Positions 1 to 5,878 of a stretch of DNA of 14,579 nt are shown here, piece by piece (positions within the stretch are counted from its first letter, which is position 1; each line of letters starts with the position of its first letter). The notes under the pieces were generated by a model, which saw nothing but the letters and a program-made list of their open reading frames with translations, was not told where the DNA came from and did not search any database. The DNA is from Nanobdellota archaeon. Lineage in GTDB: Archaea; Nanobdellota; Nanobdellia; Pacearchaeales; GW2011-AR1. A program made the translations under genes and the position numbers. The stretch is taken from positions 1 to 14,579 of the forward strand of contig JAUYDD010000132.1 of the NCBI GenBank assembly GCA_030704765.1, read 5' to 3'.

Positions 1-139
1 ACCCTAAAGGTTTTTTGCCACAGCTAAAAAATCGCCTGCTGGCGAGTGTGGTTTGATTGGCCCTTGTTTTTAGGATGCTCAGAAATTAAAACAAACTAAC
101 ATCCACATCTTAAAAGATGTGGTTTAATTTCTGACATTA
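1..139 (+). repeat. Dispersed structured repeat, copy A (left end cut by window)
   Basis: This direct copy is identical over its first 91 bases to the copy at the other end of the window (14468-14558) and nearly identical to the one at 9398-9558. It contains an AT-rich hairpin (11-31), a small GC hairpin (32-45), an outer stem pairing CCACAC-type with GTGTGG-type sequence, and a second hairpin. The second hairpin has an inner 9-bp perfect stem (103-111 with 114-122) inside an outer 11-bp stem (80-90 with 123-133). The right boundary is set at the GACATTA ending at 139, after which the copies diverge. It lies downstream of gyrA. No open reading frame fits it, so it looks like a MITE-type or structured noncoding element. 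Confidence 0.9.
26..46 (-). terminator. Terminator-like hairpin plus T-run inside repeat copy A
   Basis: Read on the minus strand, a 5-bp stem TCGCC/GGCGA with a 4-base loop is followed at once by six T residues. It stands about 150 bases past the gyrA stop codon, in the right orientation to end gyr-operon transcription. Archaeal RNA polymerase terminates at T-runs, with or without a hairpin. Termination function is inferred. Confidence 0.5.
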
Positions 140-193
140 ACTATAAATAAAATATCTATTTAAAAATCCTTTGTCAATAAAATCAAATAAGAT

Positions 194-3100
194 TTACTTC
201 TCAGCATACTCGCCTAATCCTTTTTGTCCATTCTCAGGATCACCTTCAGGAACTTCATCTTCATTAAGTCTTGCTACATCAACAACTTTGTCTCCTTCCT
301 GTAACCTGATTATCCTTACACCCTGGGTTGCTCTTCCCATGACTCTTATCTCTTTCACAGCTGATTTTATTACAATGCCTTTTTTTGTTGAAACTATGAA
401 CTTATCTTTATCATCTACTTCAATTGATGTGACTACCTCTCCTGTTTTTTCATGAGAAGTCTTCAGGTTCATCACACCTTTGCACGCTCTTCCTGTTAGT
501 CTGTAATCTTCCACATAGCTCCTTTTTCCATAACCTTTTTCAGTTATTGTAAGTATTGCTGATTTAGGGCCCTGGGCTATTTCCATTGACATCACTTCAT
601 CATTTTTATCAAGTTTAATTCCACATACTCCATAACTTGCTCTTCCCATTTCTCTTACTTCATCAGAATTAAACCTTATTGCTTGCCCTTTTTTTGATAT
701 CAGCATGACTTCTTGCTTGGATTTCACTCTTCTGACATCAACAACATTATCAGAATTATCCAGAGGCAGGTTTATTATCCTAATTCCCGAATTCCTTGGC
801 TTTGAAAACATCTCTGTTTTTATTTTCTTGACTTGCCCTAATTTAGTCACCATGAACAAGAAATCTGAGAACTCTTTTAATGCAATGACTCTTGTTATAG
901 CATCATCTTTTATGCTTAATAGATTGACTATTGCTTGCCCTTTGCTATATCTCTGGGTCTCTGGAACTTTATATGCTTTAAGCCAGAATAATCTTCCTCT
1001 TGCAGTGAATAATAACAGAGTGTCATGAGTTGAACAAGTTATCAATTGTTTTACAAAATCTTCACTAGTAAGTTCAGCGCCTATCATTCCTTTGCCACCT
1101 CTTCTTTGTTCATGATAAGCTTTGAAAGGCATCCTCTTGATATAACCTTTGTCTGTTATGGTTATAACAACATCTTTTTTCTGCACAAGGTCTTTTTCCT
1201 CTATTTCTTTTACACTCCGGATTATCTTTGATCTCCTGTCATCCCCATATTTATCTTTTAATTCATTCAGTTCTTTTTTTATTATCTTAAATATCTCTTT
1301 TTCATCAGACAGTATTTTCTTTAATTTTTCTATTAATTCTGATAATTCAACTTCTTCTTTTTTTAATTTATCCTGTTCTAATGCAGTCAATTGCTTTAAT
1401 TTTGTCTCAAGTATTGCTTCTGCTTGTTTTTTTGAGAAATTGAATTTCTTCATAAGATTATCAAGAGCGTCTTCTCTTGATTTCTTTATTGTCTCAATTA
1501 CAGAATCTAAATTCTTTAAAGCAATAAGAAGCCCTTTTACAATATGCTCTCTTTCCTCTGCTTTTTTAAGGTCATAATCAGTCCTTTTCCTAACAATTTT
1601 TCTTCTATAATCTATATACACTTGTATGATTTCTTTCAGGCTCAATGTCTTAGGAACACCTGCAACAAGTGCTACCATTACAGCATCAAATTTTGATTGA
1701 AGCCTGGTTGATTTGTACATCCTATTTATGGCAAATTCCGCATTAGCTCCTTTTTTCATTTCAATTACTATCCTGACTTTTCCCTTGCTTGACTCATCTC
1801 TGATATCTGACACATCCAATAGTTTCTTGTCTCTTACAAGTCCAGCAATTTCTTTTACTAATTCAGACTTATTAATTTGATAAGGAACCTCTGTTATTAC
1901 AATATACTCTCTTTCTTTTTTATTCTCTATTGTTGTTTTTCCTCTTAATACAAAACCTGCTTTTCCAGTGGTATAAAGGTCTTTAAGATTGCTTCCAACA
2001 ATCTGCCCTCCTGTTGGAAAATCAGGGCCTTTTATTGTTTCCATCAACTCTTCTATTGTAACATCAGGCTTATCAATCTGTTTTATTATTCCATCGCAAA
2101 CTTCATTTAAATTATGTGGAGGAATATTTGTGGTCATTCCAACTGCAATGCCGCTGCTGCCATTAATCAATAGATTAGGCAGTTTACCAGGCATGACAAC
2201 AGGTTCTTTTAAAGAGTTATCAAAATTAGGTATAAAATGAACTGTTTCTTTATCAATATCCTGCAATAACTCAACTGCTGTTTGTTCTAATTTCGCTTCT
2301 GTATATCTTGATGCAGCTGCATTATCACCGTCCATTGAATTATGGACAAAAACTCCTGAAGCAAGAGCAAAATTATGGGTTTTATCTATTGTTAGATCAT
2401 ACACATCTGCAGATTCATTTAAAAATTCAACTTGAACAACTTTGTGATTTCTATTTATCTCGCATAATAATAAATCGTTATTATTTTCATAATATTTTTT
2501 TATTCCTATAACCCAAGTTGTAAAATTTTTTCCTCCAAAAACATTAATTCTTGCTTTTTCATAATTTTCTTTATTAATCAATATATTATTTTCCTTTAGA
2601 TAATTGCATATATTAGTAAATTTTCTTTTTCCAGTCAGATTAGTTTCTCTTTTTTTATTCGATGCTATAATTTTTTCATGAAATAGCTCTTTATATTTAG
2701 GATTTTTCCACATTTTTTTCATAGTTATTGAAGCTGTTCTTTTTATCTCTTCAATTTTTTCTGGATGATCATTTAAATATTTTTTATTTACTTCGCTCAA
2801 GGTGATTTTCATTTTTTCCTGATAAAATTTATTTTTCCAATTTTTTAAGTTTCTTTCACTCACTCTTTTTGAATAAGCTTCTCTATTTTTTTCATTATCC
2901 CAAAATTTATTCCTTCCATCAGAAATTTTTTTCACATACCCGGGATCATTTTTATGCTTTTCAGAAGTAAAATCATAATGAGTCTTCCAATGCTCTTTCC
3001 AGTCCATTCTTCTTATATTATTAGGATTATTATTTAATTTATTAAAATCTAAATGATGTCTAATTCTACCAGTAGATTTTTCATAGATTCCATTCTCTAT

Positions 3101-3949
3101 ATTCCAATTATCCGATAAAATATGGGCAAAATTCCAGGAATCAAATTTTGGTTGTAAAATCATATTATAACCAATTGCATTTGGATCATCATCTTTAGAA
3201 GAAAGCCTAAAGTAACAGGGCATTAAAGAATCTCCTGACTTTAGATCCTTAGCTTCTTTATAACTTCTGTCTTTTAACATGAATTTGTGGTTCAAGGTGC
3301 ATTTGATTTCTTCTCCATTATCTAAAATAACTTTCATTATTTCTGCGTTTTCTTTTGTTTTCCTAGGATTCTTTATTTCTGCAATGTTTATCAAGTTATT
3401 ATCATCTACAGTAAAAGTAAAATTCCTTTTTCCTATTTTATTTTCTTCTATTAGTTCAATAAAAGACAAATCTCTTCCATCTGTCAGTTTTACTTTAGTA
3501 TCTGCTGTGAAACATCCAAAATTTCCCTGGCCATGTATTAATGGATATCTAAGGGAAAAATCTTGTGCCATTCTAACTAATGCATCATATATTGCCATGT
3601 CTCCATGCGGATGAAACTTACCCATAGTATCTCCAACAATCCTTGCGCACTTCTTAGTCATACCTTTTTCTAATCCCATTTGTTTCATAGCCCATAATAT
3701 CCTTCTATGAACAGGTTTTAACCCATCTTCAGCAGCTGGCAATGCTCTTGCAACAATCACGCTCATTGCATAATCAATATATGCTCTTTTCATTTCATTA
3801 GAAATCTCAGTCGTAACTATTCTATTCTCATCTAGGTCTTTAAGATTAATGGATGTTTTTTCTAATAGCTCTGCATCTCCATTTTCTTCAAATTCTTCTT
3901 TCATGACTTCGTCTTCTTCTTTATCTTCATCAAATTCTTCTTTAGCCAT
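194..3949 (-). CDS. gyrA: DNA gyrase subunit A precursor, interrupted by an HNH intein
   Basis: This is the breakage-reunion subunit of type IIA topoisomerase, which with GyrB uses ATP to introduce negative supercoils. The precursor has 1251 residues; removing a 392-residue intein (146-537) leaves an 859-residue extein, a normal GyrA length. Visible landmarks are the YAMSVIVARALP segment near 60-71, DGLKPVHRR (75-83), HPHGD (113-117) and QGNFG (141-145). The intein follows, then SMDGDNAAASRYTE with the catalytic tyrosine at 549. The C-terminal half holds the beta-pinwheel with a GyrA box QRRGGKG at 948-954, which favours gyrase over topoisomerase IV. The first ~40 residues form an unusually acidic extension. 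The gene starts one base after the ACT gene's stop, with AGGAG about 13 bases upstream, so co-transcription is likely. Its stop is followed by repeat copy A. Confidence 0.97.
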   Translation of the reverse strand: MAKEEFDEDKEEDEVMKEEFEENGDAELLEKTSINLKDLDENRIVTTEISNEMKRAYIDYAMSVIVARALPAAEDGLKPVHRRILWAMKQMGLEKGMTKKCARIVGDTMGKFHPHGDMAIYDALVRMAQDFSLRYPLIHGQGNFGCFTADTKVKLTDGRDLSFIELIEENKIGKRNFTFTVDDNNLINIAEIKNPRKTKENAEIMKVILDNGEEIKCTLNHKFMLKDRSYKEAKDLKSGDSLMPCYFRLSSKDDDPNAIGYNMILQPKFDSWNFAHILSDNWNIENGIYEKSTGRIRHHLDFNKLNNNPNNIRRMDWKEHWKTHYDFTSEKHKNDPGYVKKISDGRNKFWDNEKNREAYSKRVSERNLKNWKNKFYQEKMKITLSEVNKKYLNDHPEKIEEIKRTASITMKKMWKNPKYKELFHEKIIASNKKRETNLTGKRKFTNICNYLKENNILINKENYEKARINVFGGKNFTTWVIGIKKYYENNNDLLLCEINRNHKVVQVEFLNESADVYDLTIDKTHNFALASGVFVHNSMDGDNAAASRYTEAKLEQTAVELLQDIDKETVHFIPNFDNSLKEPVVMPGKLPNLLINGSSGIAVGMTTNIPPHNLNEVCDGIIKQIDKPDVTIEELMETIKGPDFPTGGQIVGSNLKDLYTTGKAGFVLRGKTTIENKKEREYIVITEVPYQINKSELVKEIAGLVRDKKLLDVSDIRDESSKGKVRIVIEMKKGANAEFAINRMYKSTRLQSKFDAVMVALVAGVPKTLSLKEIIQVYIDYRRKIVRKRTDYDLKKAEEREHIVKGLLIALKNLDSVIETIKKSREDALDNLMKKFNFSKKQAEAILETKLKQLTALEQDKLKKEEVELSELIEKLKKILSDEKEIFKIIKKELNELKDKYGDDRRSKIIRSVKEIEEKDLVQKKDVVITITDKGYIKRMPFKAYHEQRRGGKGMIGAELTSEDFVKQLITCSTHDTLLLFTARGRLFWLKAYKVPETQRYSKGQAIVNLLSIKDDAITRVIALKEFSDFLFMVTKLGQVKKIKTEMFSKPRNSGIRIINLPLDNSDNVVDVRRVKSKQEVMLISKKGQAIRFNSDEVREMGRASYGVCGIKLDKNDEVMSMEIAQGPKSAILTITEKGYGKRSYVEDYRLTGRACKGVMNLKTSHEKTGEVVTSIEVDDKDKFIVSTKKGIVIKSAVKEIRVMGRATQGVRIIRLQEGDKVVDVARLNEDEVPEGDPENGQKGLGEYAEK
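2339..3514 (-). other. GyrA intein (392 aa) with HNH homing endonuclease
   Basis: The in-frame insert splits GyrA between QGNFG and SMDGD. Splicing residues are all present: Cys1 (codon 3512-3514), a block B TxxH motif (T73, H76 of the intein), a C-terminal block ending GVFVHN with penultimate His391 and final Asn392 (codon 2339-2341), and Ser at +1 (codon 2336-2338). Residues about 152-175 carry an HNH-type endonuclease core (HHLDFN, then NNNPNNI, then EH). About four lysine- and aromatic-rich repeats follow at 188-290, probably a DNA-binding tail. Splicing and homing look intact by sequence. It is homologous to the GyrB intein in this window. Confidence 0.95.
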
Positions 3950-3950
3950 A

Positions 3951-4325
3951 TTACACTTTGACTCCTAGTTTTTTTAAGCTCTTGATAGTGTCTGGAAGGT
4001 CTTTTTTCTTGACAAGCACATATTCTGTTGTAAATGTTGATATTGTAAATATGCTTATGTTCTGTTTTGACAATATCTCAGCTATCTTTGCAATGAATCC
4101 TATAAGATTGAATGGAATTATAGTATCAAATGTGAATATTTTGAAATCATTCTCTAAAGCAATGACATCTTTTTTCTTGACTTTTGATTCTTTTATAATT
4201 ACAGTTATCTCTCTTTCATCTTTTATATTCGCAAATGCATCTTCATAGAATCTCTTTGATTTCACAACTGCATATTCTCCATCAAGGACAACCAATTTCA
4301 GGCCTTTAAAATAATCCTCTAACAT
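3951..4325 (-). CDS. ACT-domain protein (CASTOR-type/ACT7-like)
   Basis: A 124-residue protein. The order LxVLDGEYAVVK near the N-terminus, then a second half with IIPFNLIGFIAKIAEILSKQ, followed by SIFTISTFTTEYVLVKKKDL, matches small two-lobed ACT proteins related to the CASTOR/aspartokinase-like ACT family. These bind amino acids as regulators and usually lack a catalytic domain. The ligand cannot be read from the sequence. The start is fixed by a strong Shine-Dalgarno sequence AAAGGAGGA (4331-4339) five bases before the ATG. The stop codon is one base before gyrA, so the two are very likely co-transcribed. A functional link between the ACT protein and gyrase is not shown. Confidence 0.85.
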   Translation of the reverse strand: MLEDYFKGLKLVVLDGEYAVVKSKRFYEDAFANIKDEREITVIIKESKVKKKDVIALENDFKIFTFDTIIPFNLIGFIAKIAEILSKQNISIFTISTFTTEYVLVKKKDLPDTIKSLKKLGVKV

Positions 4326-4330
4326 TTTTT

Positions 4331-4339
4331 TCCTCCTTT
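4331..4339 (-). promoter_or_regulatory. Strong Shine-Dalgarno site of the ACT-domain gene
   Basis: On the minus strand AAAGGAGGA sits five bases upstream of the ATG at 4323-4325, ideal spacing for 16S rRNA pairing. It fixes the start of the ACT-domain protein. Confidence 0.8.
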
Positions 4340-4414
4340 AGAATTTAATTTACCTAATTCTGTCTTATCTGAATCAAATCCTGTTGTCATTGTCATTTTA
4401 ATTTTCATGAATAT

Positions 4415-4567
4415 TCATTTCAAAAATATAATAGCCTCCTTGTTTTTATCAAGCTTAAGATGAGTATGGTTTCCTTTCTCTAGCATCATTAATCTTTTTA
4501 TAAACTCAGTAAGTTCTTTCTCACTTATGCCTACTTCAATTATATCGCAATCTTTCTTTGCTTTCAT
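4415..4567 (-). CDS. Small protein of unknown function (50 aa)
   Basis: Not recognised. The reading frame is open from 4615, but the start at 4567 is preferred. The ATG at 4565-4567 has AAGGAGGAG (4573-4581) five bases upstream and overlaps the stop of the preceding 63-aa gene as ATGA, the signature of translational coupling. The 50-residue product begins MKAKKDCDIIEVG, has an amphipathic helix-like middle (SEKELTEFIKRLMMLEKG) and ends in HTHLKLDKNKEAIIFLK. That suggests a strand-helix-strand fold with an HxHL motif. No signal peptide or membrane segment is visible. It is probably cytoplasmic and part of the gmhA-to-gyrA gene string. Confidence 0.7.
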   Translation of the reverse strand: MKAKKDCDIIEVGISEKELTEFIKRLMMLEKGNHTHLKLDKNKEAIIFLK

Positions 4568-4755
4568 TTCAACTCCTCCTTGTAATCCGAACATCCAGTT
4601 GAATCTCTTGGGCATTTTGGCCCATTAATTTCTCCAGCACAATATCCAATTATTTCATAAGGGCATTTTGGAAAATCTTCAGTGCCTTGGCTCTTTCCAT
4701 TTAGTATTTTTAAAATATCATCTTCGCTTATTCCACTCTCAATCTTTTTACTCAT
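4564..4755 (-). CDS. Small acidic cysteine-containing protein (63 aa)
   Basis: Not recognised. The N-terminus (GISEDDILKILNG) resembles that of the 69-aa protein on the other side of the isomerase gene (INEDEILEILGG). The C-terminal part has four cysteines (31, 39, 48, 55) with prolines and glycines, compatible with metal binding or disulfides. The ATG overlaps the stop of the isomerase gene as ATGA, and AAGGAGAT lies about ten bases upstream. Its own stop overlaps the start of the 50-aa gene, so the three are almost certainly translated from one message. No membrane segment or signal peptide is present. Confidence 0.72.
   Translation of the reverse strand: MSKKIESGISEDDILKILNGKSQGTEDFPKCPYEIIGYCAGEINGPKCPRDSTGCSDYKEELK
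4573..4581 (-). promoter_or_regulatory. Shine-Dalgarno site that decides the start of the 50-aa gene
   Basis: AAGGAGGAG on the minus strand lies within the last codons of the 63-aa gene and five bases before the ATG at 4567. It argues against the longer in-frame start at 4615. Confidence 0.75.
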
Positions 4756-5333
4756 TTTTTAAACATCTCCTTTTCAACTAATTCGCATATAGCATGATAT
4801 GCTACTATATGGCACTCTTGTATTCTAGGAGTGTCTTTGGAACTTGAATTTATATTTATATCAGATATCAGCTTTATTTTTCCTCCATCTCTTCCTGTCA
4901 AACTTATATTTATTGTTCCTATTTCTTTTCCTTTATTAAAAGCTCTAATTATATTTTCTGAGTTTCCAGATGTTGATAACCCTAGTAAAACATCTCCAGG
5001 TTTAGCTAAAGCTTCAACTTGCCTTTCAAAAATTCTTGCAAATCCATCTGGATAATCATTTGATAATGCAGTTAATATTGACGTATCTGTAGTCAATGCT
5101 ATTACAGGAAGGGCTTTTCTTTCTATCATAAACTTTGCAACTAATTCTCCTGAAATATGCTGGCTATCAGCAGCGCTTCCTCCATTTCCAAATACTAAGA
5201 CTTTTCCACTAGCTTTAAAACATTCAACAATAGCTTCAGCTGCTTTTCCAATATTCTCTGCCTCAGCTAAAAATACTTTTTTAGCATCAATGCTTTCCTG
5301 TATTCTTTTTTTTATTAAATCAGTGTTTGACAT
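4752..5333 (-). CDS. gmhA: SIS-domain phosphosugar isomerase, GmhA type (sedoheptulose 7-phosphate isomerase-like)
   Basis: A 193-residue protein, the same length as bacterial GmhA. It has the phosphate-binding GNGGSAADSQH segment (49-59), the GLSTSGNSENI loop (118-128) and the LTGRDGGK segment (145-152). It also has the metal/catalytic set of this family: His59, Glu63, Gln172 and His180. GmhA converts sedoheptulose 7-phosphate to D-glycero-D-manno-heptose 7-phosphate for heptose-containing glycans. No other heptose gene (gmhB, hldE-like, transferases) lies in the window, so a related phosphosugar substrate is possible. Its ATG follows the 69-aa gene's stop by one base, and its stop overlaps the 63-aa gene by ATGA. 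The cytoplasmic product might feed glycan synthesis for the sequon-rich surface proteins nearby, but that is only inference. Confidence 0.88.
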   Translation of the reverse strand: MSNTDLIKKRIQESIDAKKVFLAEAENIGKAAEAIVECFKASGKVLVFGNGGSAADSQHISGELVAKFMIERKALPVIALTTDTSILTALSNDYPDGFARIFERQVEALAKPGDVLLGLSTSGNSENIIRAFNKGKEIGTINISLTGRDGGKIKLISDININSSSKDTPRIQECHIVAYHAICELVEKEMFKK

Positions 5334-5334
5334 T

Positions 5335-5544
5335 TTATCCTATTTCATTTACTAAATATTTACAATCAGCTACATTAAATCCATTTTTTCCTGCACAATC
5401 ATCTTTTATGTCTTGGGGCGTAGCATAACAAAATGGGTCTGTACTAGTTATTGAATACCTACATAAGACAAATCTTTGAGTATCACTGCCTGTATCCCCT
5501 CCTAATATTTCTAATATTTCATCTTCATTTATTTTTTCTTCCAT
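5335..5544 (-). CDS. Small acidic cysteine-containing protein (69 aa), paralogue-like to the 63-aa protein
   Basis: Not recognised. It begins with INEDEILEILGGD, close to the SEDDILKILNGK stretch of the 63-aa protein. Its four cysteines are evenly spaced eleven residues apart (28, 39, 50, 61). The acidic leader followed by a Gly-Gly and a cysteine-containing tail superficially recalls peptide precursors with double-glycine leaders, but no modifying enzyme or transporter is seen nearby. The gene ends one base before the isomerase ATG. Only a weak ribosome-binding sequence precedes its ATG. A terminator-like hairpin separates it from the 64-aa gene upstream. Confidence 0.68.
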   Translation of the reverse strand: MEEKINEDEILEILGGDTGSDTQRFVLCRYSITSTDPFCYATPQDIKDDCAGKNGFNVADCKYLVNEIG

Positions 5545-5560
5545 GTTCTTTATTTATCCT

Positions 5561-5581
5561 AAAAAAATCTTTGATTTTTTT
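5561..5581 (-). terminator. Perfect AT-rich hairpin with T-run after the 64-aa gene
   Basis: A 9-bp perfect stem (5561-5569 with 5573-5581) with a 3-base loop; the 3' arm on the minus strand is GATTTTTTT. It lies five bases past the 64-aa gene's stop, placing a T-run where an archaeal terminator would be expected. It may instead be a 5' leader structure of the 69-aa gene. Confidence 0.45.
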
Positions 5582-5585
5582 GAAT

Positions 5586-5780
5586 TTAATTATATATTAC
5601 TTTAAAACCCCTATCATAATTTGTTTGAATTAAATTACATCTATCACTTCCAGCTTCTCTATATAAATTTCTAATTTCATCTACTGCATTTTTACTTAAT
5701 ATTTCACCTGCAACCTCTACTAATGCTTTTAAAAATACATCTCCACCAAAAAAATCATCTATTATTTTATCAATATCCAT
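5586..5780 (-). CDS. Small protein of unknown function (64 aa)
   Basis: Not recognised. It begins MDIDKIIDDFFGGD, an acidic, hydrophobic-spaced leader ending in Gly-Gly-Asp that echoes the 69-aa protein (EILGGD). The rest is predicted helical (FLKALVEVAGEIL, then AVDEIRNLYREAG) and ends in a basic-aromatic tail with a single Cys48. An AAAGGA sequence five to six bases before the ATG supports the start. A weak TATA-like stretch (about 5798-5808) lies upstream, so it could have its own promoter as well as read-through from gyrB. No membrane segment is present. Confidence 0.62.
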   Translation of the reverse strand: MDIDKIIDDFFGGDVFLKALVEVAGEILSKNAVDEIRNLYREAGSDRCNLIQTNYDRGFKVIYN

Positions 5781-5812
5781 TTTTCCTTTGTCATAATTTT
5801 TTATTTATCTAA

Positions 5813-5845
5813 TTATTTTTCAGAAATTCACTTTCTGAAAAATAA
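5813..5845. repeat. Perfect 14-bp inverted repeat between gyrB and the 64-aa gene
   Basis: Arms 5813-5826 and 5832-5845 are exactly complementary around a 5-base loop. The arms contain TTTTTCAGAAA. It falls downstream of the gyrB stop and upstream of the 64-aa gene's start, so it may be a 3' stability element, part of a terminator region or a leader structure. Confidence 0.75.
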
Positions 5846-5855
5846 CAAATTTAAC

Positions 5856-5873
5856 TCGCAACATCAGTTGCGA
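5856..5873 (-). terminator. Hairpin right after the gyrB stop codon, terminator-like
   Basis: A 7-bp stem TCGCAAC/GTTGCGA (5856-5862 with 5867-5873) with a 4-base loop starts five bases past the gyrB stop. A T-rich but not pure T stretch follows it on the minus strand. It may attenuate rather than fully stop read-through into the downstream small genes. Confidence 0.45.
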
Positions 5874-5878
5874 TTTTA

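Noticed and set aside
171..1577. Several plus-strand open frames opposite gyrA
   Set aside because: Antisense shadows of a clearly recognised gene, with serine/phenylalanine-rich translations typical of the reverse of lysine/glutamate-rich coding DNA.
4319..4408. 29-codon minus-strand frame (MKIKMTMTTGF...) overlapping the ACT start
   Set aside because: No Shine-Dalgarno sequence and no recognisable protein. The region better explains itself as the leader carrying the ACT gene's SD.
4568..4615. Longer N-terminus for the 50-aa gene (start at 4615)
   Set aside because: The strong SD at 4573-4581 and the ATGA overlap point to the ATG at 4567; the longer form would overlap the 63-aa gene by 52 bases.
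5335..5544. Calling the small Cys proteins a lanthipeptide or other RiPP system
   Set aside because: Double-glycine-like leaders alone are weak; no modifying enzyme, protease or transporter is present in the window.
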